Below, piece after piece: positions 16,386 through 23,946 of a stretch of DNA of 36,040 nucleotides. The position numbers and the translations under genes are program-made. The DNA comes from DATFEN01 sp035691285 (GTDB lineage: Bacteria; Acidobacteriota; Vicinamibacteria; Fen-336). The DNA lies in the NCBI GenBank assembly GCA_035691285.1, contig DASSJI010000036.1, positions 1 through 36,040 on the forward strand. The letters are read 5' to 3'. Below the pieces are notes generated by a model. It was not told the origin of the DNA. It worked only from the letters and a program-made list of their open reading frames with translations, and did no database searches. Position 1 is the stretch's first letter, and each line of letters opens with the position of its first letter.

Positions 16386-17900
16386 GTGGTCGCCTTGCCG
16401 ACGCCGGTGAGAGGGATTGCCGCGCTCATGGCGCTGCTGTCGGCCGCGGTGGCCTGCCGGGAGCCGGACGGAGGGCGCGGCCTCGTGATCGTCGGCCGCT
16501 CCCCGATCGTCTCGCTCGACCCGGTGACGAACGACGACTACTACGCCCAGAACCTCTTCCGCAACGTCTTCGACTCGCTGGTCGCCCTCGACGACACGCT
16601 GCGCGTGGTTCCCGCCCTCGCCACCTCGTGGAGCAGCCCGAGCGACCACGTGTGGCGCTTCGAGCTGCGCCGCGGCGTGAGCTTTCACGACGGCCGCACG
16701 CTCGCGGCCGGCGACGTCAAGGCCACTCTCGACCGGGCGCGGGCCTCGCCGCAGTCCTGGCTGGCCGCCCACTTCGCCCTCGTGAGCGACGTCAGGGCGC
16801 CGTCGCCCTACCTCGTCGAGATCGAGACCCGGGTGCCGGTGCCCTTGCTCCTGAGGCGGCTGTCGGACGTCATGGTCCTGCCCGCGGGCGAGATCACGGG
16901 CGAGCTGCCGGTCGGGTCAGGCCCCTATCGACTTCGTTCGTTCGTGGCCGGCAAGGAGGCGGTCCTCGAGGGATTCGACGCCTCCTGGCGAGGACGACCC
17001 CATTGGGACCGCGCCGTCTTTCGCTCGGAGCCCGACGGCGCCGCCCGAGTGGAGCGACTGCTCCGCCGCGAAGCCGACCTGATCGAGGCGCCGCCACTCG
17101 AGGCAGCCCCGCGGATCCGTGCCAGCGCCGCGGCGCGGCTCGTCGAGCGGGAGGGCGTGCAGGTCGCCCTGCTCGGGCTCGATGCGCAGGCGCGCCCAGG
17201 AAACCCGTTTGGACGGTTCGAGGCGCGTCGTGCCGTGGCCCTGTCCCTCGATCGCGCGGCGCTCGTGCGGGAGGCTCTCGGCGGAGGCGGCACGGCAGCC
17301 AGCCAGCTCGCGGTGCCGGGAGTCGTCGGCTACGTCCCCGACCTGGCTCCGGCGCCCCGTGACATCGGCGCCGCCCGCGCGGCCCTCGCCGCGGCCGGCT
17401 TTCCTCGCGGGTTCGACTCGCCTCTCCTCTTCAGCGAGCGCGACCGCCGGCTGGCGGAAGGCGTGGCGCGCCAGGCCGCCGAGGCGGGCGTCGCCTTCCG
17501 GCTCCAGGAGCTGCCGTGGCACGTGCTCGACGCCCGGCTGCGAGCCCGCTCCTCCCCCGCTCACGTCTACTTCGCGACCTTCCCCAGCGGCGACGCCGCC
17601 GAGCTGCTGATGGACCTTCACACGCCCACGTCCGACGCCTCGTTCGGCGCCTACAACTTCTCGGGCTTTTCCGACCGCCTGCTCGACGATCTCCTGGAGC
17701 GCGCGGACCTGGCGATGGACCCCCGCGTGCGGATCCGCCTGCTCGAGCGCGCACAGCGCCGCGCCACCGAGGCGCATGCCTTGATCCCGCTCGTGGTTCC
17801 GGCCCAGCGGTTCGCCGTCCGGCGGGACATCGCCTGGTCGGGAAACGGCCTCGGGCGCATCGACCTGCAAGCCGTGCGCGAGGGGCCGCTGCTACACTAG
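16386..17900 (+). CDS. orphan ABC-type peptide/oligopeptide solute-binding lipoprotein (SBP_bac_5)
   Basis: A 504-residue protein. A hydrophobic N-terminus ends in SAAVAC, a plausible though weak lipobox, predicting a lipid-anchored periplasmic protein. The body has family 5 hallmarks: SLDPVTNDDYYAQNLFRNVF near the N-terminus, VPALATSWSS, WRFELRRGVSFHDGRTLAAGDV, and VGSGPYRL. These proteins bind peptides, opines or nickel complexes and deliver them to Dpp/Opp permeases. No permease or ATPase gene is nearby; the next gene is a transporter-HEAT protein starting 3 nt after this stop. The binding protein may therefore serve a non-ABC partner, or permeases elsewhere. The start is GTG without a Shine-Dalgarno. 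Confidence 0.85.
   Translation: MVALPTPVRGIAALMALLSAAVACREPDGGRGLVIVGRSPIVSLDPVTNDDYYAQNLFRNVFDSLVALDDTLRVVPALATSWSSPSDHVWRFELRRGVSFHDGRTLAAGDVKATLDRARASPQSWLAAHFALVSDVRAPSPYLVEIETRVPVPLLLRRLSDVMVLPAGEITGELPVGSGPYRLRSFVAGKEAVLEGFDASWRGRPHWDRAVFRSEPDGAARVERLLRREADLIEAPPLEAAPRIRASAAARLVEREGVQVALLGLDAQARPGNPFGRFEARRAVALSLDRAALVREALGGGGTAASQLAVPGVVGYVPDLAPAPRDIGAARAALAAAGFPRGFDSPLLFSERDRRLAEGVARQAAEAGVAFRLQELPWHVLDARLRARSSPAHVYFATFPSGDAAELLMDLHTPTSDASFGAYNFSGFSDRLLDDLLERADLAMDPRVRIRLLERAQRRATEAHALIPLVVPAQRFAVRRDIAWSGNGLGRIDLQAVREGPLLH
17893..17898 (+). promoter_or_regulatory. -10-like box 5 nt before the GTG of the second transporter gene
   Basis: TACACT, then five bases, then GTG 17904. It lies in the last codons of the solute-binding protein gene and overlaps its stop. 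No good -35 and no Shine-Dalgarno are seen. It is listed because the spacing repeats that of 2881-2893 and 16375-16386. Confidence 0.3.
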
Positions 17901-17903
17901 GCC

Positions 17904-20639
17904 GTGTTCTCGTCGCTGGCCGATGTCCGGCCCGAGGAGCGCCGGGGCGTCGCGGCGGCCTTCCTGACCCTGCTCGGCGTCCTGGCCGGGCACACGCTCC
18001 TCGAGACGGCGCGGGACGCGCTCTTCCTCTCGCGGCTGCCCGCCAACCAGCTCCCGTGGATGTATCTCGCCATCGCTGGGGTGGCGTTTCTCGCGTCGCG
18101 GCTGCGGGTCCGGCCGCTGCCCGGCGCCCTGGGGCCGTACAGCTTCTCGCTGCTGCTCCTCGCCAGCGCCGGCGTGACGTTCACGTTCTGGCTCTTCCGC
18201 AGGGCGACCGGCGTCGGCTCGCTCTACTTCCTCTACGTCTGGTCCGGCCTCTTCGGAACCGTCGCGATCGTGCGCTTCTGGAGCCTGCTCTCGGACGTCT
18301 ACACCGTGACGCAGGCCAAGCGTCTGTACCGCATCATCGCCGCGGGCAGCGTCCTCGGAGCGATCCTGGGCGCGACCATCGGCAGCCTGGTCACTGCCCG
18401 CTACGCCGCCCGCTCCCTCGTCCTGGCCAGCGCCATCGTGCTCGCTCTCACAGCCATCGCCGCGGCGCTGTTCGTGCGACCCGCGGGCGACTCCCGTCGC
18501 GACGAGCCGGACGTGGCCTCGAGCGTCTCGGCGGCGGCGGCCTGGGCGCTCGTCCGCGAGCACCCCTACGTCAGGCCTCTCGCCGGGCTGGTGCTCACCT
18601 CCACGGTGGCCGTCACGCTCGCGGACTACCTCTTCAAGTCGGTCGTGGCCGTCACGGTCCCCGCCACGGAGCTCGGCCTCTTCTTCGCGATCGTCTACGG
18701 CGTCCTCAACGTCCTGGCGCTGCTGGTCCAGATCCTCGGCGTCGGCTACCTGCTCGGGCGCCTCGGCGTTCACCGCGCGCTGTGGCTGCTCCCGGTCCTC
18801 CTCGTGGCGGGCTCCGCGGCGTTCCTGGTCAGCGGCGGGCTGTTCGCGGCGCTGCTGCTCAAGGGCACCGACGGCGCGCTGCGCCACACCCTGCACCGCA
18901 CGGGCACCGAGCTGCTGTACGTGCCGCTCCCCGACGCGATGCGCGCCCGCGTGAAGCCGTTCATCGACACCGCCGGGCAGCGCGGCGGACAGGCCTTGGC
19001 CTCGATCCTGATCCTCACCCCGGTCGCGTTCCTGCCGCAGGCGGACTTCCTGGCGCTCTCGCTCGCCGGGGTGGCCCTCCTGTGGATCCTCACCGCCGCC
19101 GACCTCCGGCAGAACTACCTGGATCTCTTCCGTTCGGCGCTCCGCGAGGGCGCCATCGCCACGCGCCTGGACCTGCCTCAGCTCGACCTCGGCTCCCTCG
19201 AGGCCCTCTTCGCGGCCCTCAACAGCCAGGACGACCGCGAGGTCATCGCGGCCATGGACCTGCTGGAAGCGCAGGGCAAGGCGAACCTCGTGCCCGCGCT
19301 GATCCTGTACCATCCGTCGTCGCCCGTCGTCCTCCGCGGTCTGGAGCTCTTCGTCGCCGCGAAACGCGCGGACTTCCTGCCCATCGCCGACCGCCTGCTG
19401 TCCCACGGCGATCCCCAGGTCCGCGCCGCCGCCCTGCGCGCCCGCAGCCTCGTCCAGAGCGACGAGGAGCTGCTTCGCCGCATGAGCCACGATGCGAGCC
19501 CCACCGTGCGCGCGGCCGCGGCCGTGGGCATGGTCGCCGGCGGGTGGTTCTCCGACGAGGTCCAGCGTGTCATCGACGAGCTCCGGGCCAGCCAGTCTCC
19601 CGAGGCCGGGATCGCCTTGGCCCGGGCGATCCGCCTCCAGCCCGGGCCGGCCTTCGAGCCGGTCCTGCTGGACCTGGCCGACGCGCCCGAGCCGGAGGTC
19701 CTCTCCGAGGTCGCCGCGGCGATGGCCGCCGCTCCGTCCGAGCGCTTCCTGCCCGCGCTGCTGCCGCTGATCGCCCAGCGCGAGGTGCGCCCGTCAGCTC
19801 GCGCCGCCTTCGTCGCCCACGGGGAGGCGGGCCTGCGCTACCTCGACCAGGCCCTGTCCGATCATGCCCTGCCCCAGGAGATCCGGCGCCACCTGCCCCG
19901 CACGATCAGCGCGGCGCCGGCCCAGCAGGCGGCGCCGATCCTCCTCCGCCACCTCGCCGACGAGCCCGATGGCCTCGTCCGCTTCAAGATCCTGCGCGGC
20001 ATCGGCCGCATCCGCGCCGACGAGCCCACGCTGCCGCTCGACACACGGGTGATCGAGCAGGCCAAGCAGGCCACCCTGGAGGCGTCGTTCCGCCTCATCC
20101 ACTGGCGTCAGGTGCTCGAGGAGGGCGCTATCCAGGAGCCTCGACGACGCACGCCCGGCCACGACCTGCTGACGACGATGCTGCGCGACAAGGAGGTTCA
20201 CGCCATCGAGCGGCTGTTCCGGCTCCTGGGCTTGCGCTTCCCGCGCGAGGACGTGCACCGGATCTTCCGCGGCTTCCAGAGCGAGAGCGCGAAGATCCGA
20301 GCCAGCAGCCGGGAGCTCCTCGAGAACCTGTTGCGCCCGCCCCTCCAGGGAGCGGTCCTCGCCCTCGTCGATCCCGCTCCGAGCCAGGACCGGCTCGCGT
20401 CGGCGGCGCCGTTCTACACGCCACGCCCCCTCGCCTACGAGGAGCTGCTCGGGCTGATGCTCGAGCAGGCGAGCGAGTCGCTCCGCTGCATCGCCGCTCA
20501 CCACGTCGCGGAGCTGGGGCTGCGCAGCTTCCTGCCGCGCATCGAGGCCATGGCGCCCGTCGAGAGCGCCTTCTTCGTCTCCCGCGTCCTCGAGAGGGCC
20601 GCCACGGCGCTGGCCAGGGCGGAGCCGCAGCATGCCTGA
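17904..20639 (+). CDS. MFS/NTT-like transporter with C-terminal HEAT repeats, no cNMP domain
   Basis: A 911-residue protein with a membrane domain of about twelve helices (about 1-420) sharing landmarks with the 10533-13778 protein: an ETARDALFLSRL opening and the QAKRLYRIIAAGSVLG loop. HEAT-like repeats (about 430-780; for example DPQVRAAALRARSL, SPTVRAAAAVGMV) and a helical end follow. Compared with the first copy, the C-terminal cyclic-nucleotide-binding domain is missing, and the next gene, overlapping by 8 bp, encodes two such domains as a separate protein. The two genes therefore look like a split form of the same machine. Substrate unknown; nucleotide or phosphate-type exchange is suggested only by family resemblance. 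Confidence 0.85.
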   Translation: MFSSLADVRPEERRGVAAAFLTLLGVLAGHTLLETARDALFLSRLPANQLPWMYLAIAGVAFLASRLRVRPLPGALGPYSFSLLLLASAGVTFTFWLFRRATGVGSLYFLYVWSGLFGTVAIVRFWSLLSDVYTVTQAKRLYRIIAAGSVLGAILGATIGSLVTARYAARSLVLASAIVLALTAIAAALFVRPAGDSRRDEPDVASSVSAAAAWALVREHPYVRPLAGLVLTSTVAVTLADYLFKSVVAVTVPATELGLFFAIVYGVLNVLALLVQILGVGYLLGRLGVHRALWLLPVLLVAGSAAFLVSGGLFAALLLKGTDGALRHTLHRTGTELLYVPLPDAMRARVKPFIDTAGQRGGQALASILILTPVAFLPQADFLALSLAGVALLWILTAADLRQNYLDLFRSALREGAIATRLDLPQLDLGSLEALFAALNSQDDREVIAAMDLLEAQGKANLVPALILYHPSSPVVLRGLELFVAAKRADFLPIADRLLSHGDPQVRAAALRARSLVQSDEELLRRMSHDASPTVRAAAAVGMVAGGWFSDEVQRVIDELRASQSPEAGIALARAIRLQPGPAFEPVLLDLADAPEPEVLSEVAAAMAAAPSERFLPALLPLIAQREVRPSARAAFVAHGEAGLRYLDQALSDHALPQEIRRHLPRTISAAPAQQAAPILLRHLADEPDGLVRFKILRGIGRIRADEPTLPLDTRVIEQAKQATLEASFRLIHWRQVLEEGAIQEPRRRTPGHDLLTTMLRDKEVHAIERLFRLLGLRFPREDVHRIFRGFQSESAKIRASSRELLENLLRPPLQGAVLALVDPAPSQDRLASAAPFYTPRPLAYEELLGLMLEQASESLRCIAAHHVAELGLRSFLPRIEAMAPVESAFFVSRVLERAATALARAEPQHA

Positions 20640-21570
20640 GCGGCGCGGCGCGATCGGGGCCCTCGAGCGGGTGCTTCACTTCAAGGCCATCCCGGCCTTC
20701 CGCGGCCTGCACAACGAGGCCCTGTCGGCCCTCGCCGAGTCCGCCCGCGAGCGCTTCTATCCGCGCGGCGCGCTGGTGTTCGACGAGTCGGCCCCGATCG
20801 CCACCATCCAGCACATTCTCGACGGCCGGGTGCGGCTCGCGCGGGGAGGGCACGAGATCAGCAGGGCGGGGCCGGGCACGCCCCTGGGCGCCCTCGCCGT
20901 CCTCGCCCGCATGCCCATGGCCGTCCAGGGGACGGCCGAGACGGACACCGTGACCCTCGAGATCGACAGCGACACGCTCCTCGAGGTCTGCGACGATCAC
21001 TTCAGCGTCGTCCACAACCTGCTGCGCTACATCGCCCGCTGGATCGTCGAGATCGAGAAGCGCGAGGGCCCTCAGGGCCCGCCCGTGCGGCACTATCGAC
21101 CCGTTCGCCGTCTCGTCGAGGGCGAGCTCGACCTCGTCGAGCGCATCTTCTACCTCCGCCAGTTCCCGGTCTTCTCGGCCGCCAGCATCAACGCCCTCGC
21201 CGAGCTGTCCCGCGGCCTGACCGAGGTCCGCTTCGGCCCCGGCGTGCCCCTCTGGTCGGCCGGCGACGCGGGCCCCTACGGGCTCCTCGTCGTGGAGGGC
21301 ACCGTCGACTGCTCCGTGCCCGGCGGGCCGGGCTTCGCCGCCGGGCAGGGCTGGGCCCTCGGGATCATGGAGTCCATCGCGGAAATCCCGCGCTGGCACG
21401 ATGCGACCACGGCGAGCCCGGTGGTCGCCCTGCACGGCGCCACCGAGGGCCTGATCGACGTGTTCGAGGACAGCGTCGAGATGGCCATGAACTTCCTTTC
21501 GCTGCTGGCTCGCGGCATCCTCGCCCACATCGAGCGTCGGGGCCCCGCCGCGGTGCCGCAACCTGCGTGA
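20632..21570 (+). CDS. protein with two cyclic-nucleotide-binding-like domains, degenerate pockets
   Basis: A 312-residue soluble protein with two beta-roll domains of the CAP_ED fold (about 10-140 and 165-300). Each starts with the typical helical lead-in (LHFKAIPAFRGLHNEALSAL and FYLRQFPVFSAASINALAEL). In neither is the phosphate-binding cassette intact. The first reads LGALAVLARMPMAVQG and the second LGIMESIAEIPRWHDA, without the FGE...R(S/A)A pattern present in the 10533-13778 protein. It may bind no cyclic nucleotide, or a different ligand, and act as a structural regulator. ATG 20632 overlaps the end of the transporter-HEAT gene by 8 bp, so a physical partnership is likely. Confidence 0.8.
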   Translation: MPERRGAIGALERVLHFKAIPAFRGLHNEALSALAESARERFYPRGALVFDESAPIATIQHILDGRVRLARGGHEISRAGPGTPLGALAVLARMPMAVQGTAETDTVTLEIDSDTLLEVCDDHFSVVHNLLRYIARWIVEIEKREGPQGPPVRHYRPVRRLVEGELDLVERIFYLRQFPVFSAASINALAELSRGLTEVRFGPGVPLWSAGDAGPYGLLVVEGTVDCSVPGGPGFAAGQGWALGIMESIAEIPRWHDATTASPVVALHGATEGLIDVFEDSVEMAMNFLSLLARGILAHIERRGPAAVPQPA

Positions 21571-21588
21571 CGATTCAGGAGGTCGATC

Positions 21589-23034
21589 GTGATCAAGCGC
21601 CTGGCTCTTCGCTCGTTGCTCTCGTTCCTGGTTGCAGCCGGCGCCCAGGTGGCCGCCGCCCAGGATGCCGCCGCGCTCAAGAAGAGCTGTGACAAGGGCG
21701 TCGTCGCCGATTGCCTGACCCTCGCGGCCCGCCACGCCGCCGGCGAGGGCGTTCCCAAGGACCTGAAGCAGTCCGCCGGCTTCTACAAGAAGGCGTGCGA
21801 GAAGGGCAGCGGCCGTGGCTGCTTCGAGCTGGCGCGCATGCACCGCGCCGGCGACGGCGTCGACAAGAGCGTGCCGAAGGCGGTAGAGCTCCTCGAGCGC
21901 GCCTGCGCGACGGGCGAGGCGGAGGGCTGCACCGTGGCCGGCGTGATGTCCCTGCGCGGCCAGGACGCGCCCGTGGACCTGGCTCGCGCGGCGGACTTCC
22001 TCGACCGGGGCTGCGACGCCGGGAGCAACCGCGCCTGTGCCCTGCTCGGCTCGATGCACGACGAGGGTCTCCACTTCCCCCGCGACGCGAAGAAGGCCGC
22101 GGAGCTGTTCGAGAAGGCCTGCGGCGCCAAGGACGCCGAGGCCTGCGCGCGGCTCGCCGGGCTCGCGCGGGAGGGGCGCGGCATCGCCAAGGACCCGGCG
22201 CGGGCCTTCGCCCTCGCCACCCAGGGGTGCGAGGCGGGCCTCGCGACGGCCTGCGCGCTGCTCGGCGTCGCCCACGAGTCCGGCGAGGGCGCACCCAAGG
22301 ACCTCGCGCGCGCCCGGGCGTTCTTCCAGAAGGCCTGCGACGGCGGCGACGGGGGGTCGTGCCATCGCCTCGGGCTCATGACTCGGGACGGCGTCGCGGG
22401 CGCCAAGGATGTTGCGTCCGCCCTTCCGCTCTTCAAGAGCGGCTGCGACTTCGGCTCCGCGCCCGCGTGCTACGAGCAGGCGTCGGCGCTCGATCGCGGC
22501 CGCGGCACCAAGGCCAACCTGGCGGAGGCAATGGTGCTCTACCAGAAGGCCTGCAACGGCAAGGACGCGCGGGCCTGCTACGAGCTCGGGATGCTGTTCA
22601 CGGGAATCCGTCACGTGTCCAAGGACGTCATCCAGTCCGCCGACTACCTGCGCCAGGCCTGCGAGGGCGGCGACGCGCGCGGCTGCAGCAAGGTCGCCCG
22701 CCTCTACGAGCTGGGCGAGGGCGTGCCCCGCGACCTCCAGAAGGCCCAGGCCGCTTACGTCAAGGGCTGCGACATCGGCGTGTACACCGATTGCGCGAGC
22801 CTGGCGCAGCTGCTCCGGAAGAGGCCCGACGGACTTCCGGCGGACCCGGCCCTCGCCGTGCCCTACTACACGAAGGCCTGCGACGGGGGCGTGGCCGAGT
22901 CCTGCTTCGATCTGGGCAACCTCTACATGAAGGGCTCCGGGTTGAAGCAGGACATCGCGAAGGGGGTGGAGCTGCTCAAGAAGGCGTGCGCCGCGGGCGA
23001 CCAGCGCGGCTGCGCGCAGACCCGGGGACGCTGA
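21589..23034 (+). CDS. secreted Cys-rich Sel1-repeat protein (Hcp-like)
   Basis: A 481-residue protein. The signal peptide ends near VAAAQDAA. Twelve consecutive Sel1-like repeats of about 36 residues follow, plus a partial thirteenth. Nearly every repeat begins with C-x7-C (for example ACEKGSGRGC, GCDAGSNRAC), the spacing that in Helicobacter cysteine-rich proteins forms one disulfide per repeat. It should be a rigid, disulfide-bonded solenoid in the periplasm or outside the cell, used for protein-protein contacts. A perfect AGGAGG precedes the GTG start by a normal distance. It follows the cNMP-like gene by 18 nt and is probably in the same transcript. Ligand unknown. Confidence 0.9.
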   Translation: MIKRLALRSLLSFLVAAGAQVAAAQDAAALKKSCDKGVVADCLTLAARHAAGEGVPKDLKQSAGFYKKACEKGSGRGCFELARMHRAGDGVDKSVPKAVELLERACATGEAEGCTVAGVMSLRGQDAPVDLARAADFLDRGCDAGSNRACALLGSMHDEGLHFPRDAKKAAELFEKACGAKDAEACARLAGLAREGRGIAKDPARAFALATQGCEAGLATACALLGVAHESGEGAPKDLARARAFFQKACDGGDGGSCHRLGLMTRDGVAGAKDVASALPLFKSGCDFGSAPACYEQASALDRGRGTKANLAEAMVLYQKACNGKDARACYELGMLFTGIRHVSKDVIQSADYLRQACEGGDARGCSKVARLYELGEGVPRDLQKAQAAYVKGCDIGVYTDCASLAQLLRKRPDGLPADPALAVPYYTKACDGGVAESCFDLGNLYMKGSGLKQDIAKGVELLKKACAAGDQRGCAQTRGR

Positions 23035-23056
23035 CGGGCGGCGGGGCCGGGACGGC

Positions 23057-23209
23057 TCAGCGCCCGAGAAGGCGCAGGATCAGGTTCTTGGAACGCGGGC
23101 ACTGACAGCGCTGGTCGGGCGGCACGTCTCGCAACGCCGCCTCGACATGGCGACCGCATCCGGTCCAGGTGGGCTTGCCGCAGCGCCCGCATCGAATCTG
23201 CCGGCACAT
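23057..23209 (-). CDS. small Cys-rich putative zinc-binding protein (CGKPTWxGCG family)
   Basis: A 50-residue protein, too short for most ORF callers. The pattern CGRCGKPTWTGCGRHVEAAL, then RCQCP, belongs to a widespread uncharacterised small family with six or seven Cys. The Cys spacing suggests a zinc ribbon. ATG 23209 is chosen because the conserved part starts there; upstream in-frame sequence is antisense to the oxidase subunit II gene. It converges on the Sel1 gene with a 22-nt gap. Function unknown. Confidence 0.7.
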   Translation of the reverse strand: MCRQIRCGRCGKPTWTGCGRHVEAALRDVPPDQRCQCPRSKNLILRLLGR

Positions 23210-23250
23210 GGACGGGATCGTAGCCGATCTTCGGTCCCCCGTATTCGCCC

Positions 23251-23280
23251 TTGACACCACGGCGCGCTCGCCCTTAGGTT
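23251..23280 (+). promoter_or_regulatory. probable promoter of the heme-copper reductase operon
   Basis: A perfect TTGACA at 23251-23256, then 18 bp, then TAGGTT at 23275-23280, a weak -10. The predicted leader before ATG 23378 is about 90 nt and contains TAGGAG as ribosome-binding site. No FNR- or NnrR-type palindrome (TTGAT-N4-ATCAA) was seen next to it. Confidence 0.4.
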
Positions 23281-23377
23281 TCGGCAGCCTCAAGACGACC
23301 AATGTCGCCGTCCGTTCCATTCGCTCCCGCGCGCGGGCAGCGCGAACAGGCGGAGTGCTACACGTAGGAGACCGACC

Positions 23378-23935
23378 ATGACCACGCGCGCGATCCTGGC
23401 CGTCTTCGCCGCTACGTCCGCAGTCATCGTCCTGGTCTTCGCGTACGTGGGCCTGAGCACCCGGCGCGCTCGGGACGTGGATCACGCGGCTGCAGGGCGG
23501 CTGCGACAGGCGTTCTTCATCGGCCTCTCGGTGGTGCTCGTCGCGCTGCTCGTCCTGACCCTTCCCCGCATGCCCTATCCCTCCGAGACGGGGACGCCCG
23601 ATCGCATCGTCCATGTGACCGGGAAGCAGTACGCCTTCGCCCTGACCGACGCCCCGATCGCGAGCGTGGAGGGCTGGGACGAGGGGATTTACCCGCAGGT
23701 CGTGGAGGTGCCGCGGGGCTCCCTGGTCGAGTTCCGCGTCAGGACCCTCGACGTCAACCACGGCTTCTCGCTCTTCTCGCCAGCAGGCGATCTCCTCGCC
23801 CAGACCCAGGCCATGCCGGGGTACGTGAATCGGCTCCGCGTCCGCCTGGAGGAGGCGGGGCCCCACGTCGTGCTGTGCCTCGAGTACTGCGGGATGGGCC
23901 ACCACCGCATGCGTGGCGTGGTCGAGGTGAAGTGA
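23378..23935 (+). CDS. heme-copper oxidase subunit II with CuA site (NorS-like)
   Basis: A 185-residue protein with two N-terminal membrane helices (about 5-25 and 46-63) and a periplasmic cupredoxin domain. The binuclear CuA ligands are complete: His128 in VNHGF, Cys167-x-Glu-x-Cys171, His175 and Met178 (CLEYCGMGHHRM). It should accept electrons from a cytochrome c or cupredoxin and pass them to subunit I. TAGGAG precedes the ATG. Subunit I starts 11 nt after this stop. It is shorter than aa3-type subunit II and resembles the compact subunit II of type-B (ba3) enzymes and of the sNOR group. Confidence 0.9.
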   Translation: MTTRAILAVFAATSAVIVLVFAYVGLSTRRARDVDHAAAGRLRQAFFIGLSVVLVALLVLTLPRMPYPSETGTPDRIVHVTGKQYAFALTDAPIASVEGWDEGIYPQVVEVPRGSLVEFRVRTLDVNHGFSLFSPAGDLLAQTQAMPGYVNRLRVRLEEAGPHVVLCLEYCGMGHHRMRGVVEVK

Positions 23936-23946
23936 GGAGGAGCGCC

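Noticed and set aside
23035..23065. Bidirectional terminator between the Sel1 gene and the small Cys-rich gene
   Set aside because: Only a 6-bp stem with a loop of about 20 nt and no T-tract; too weak to list.
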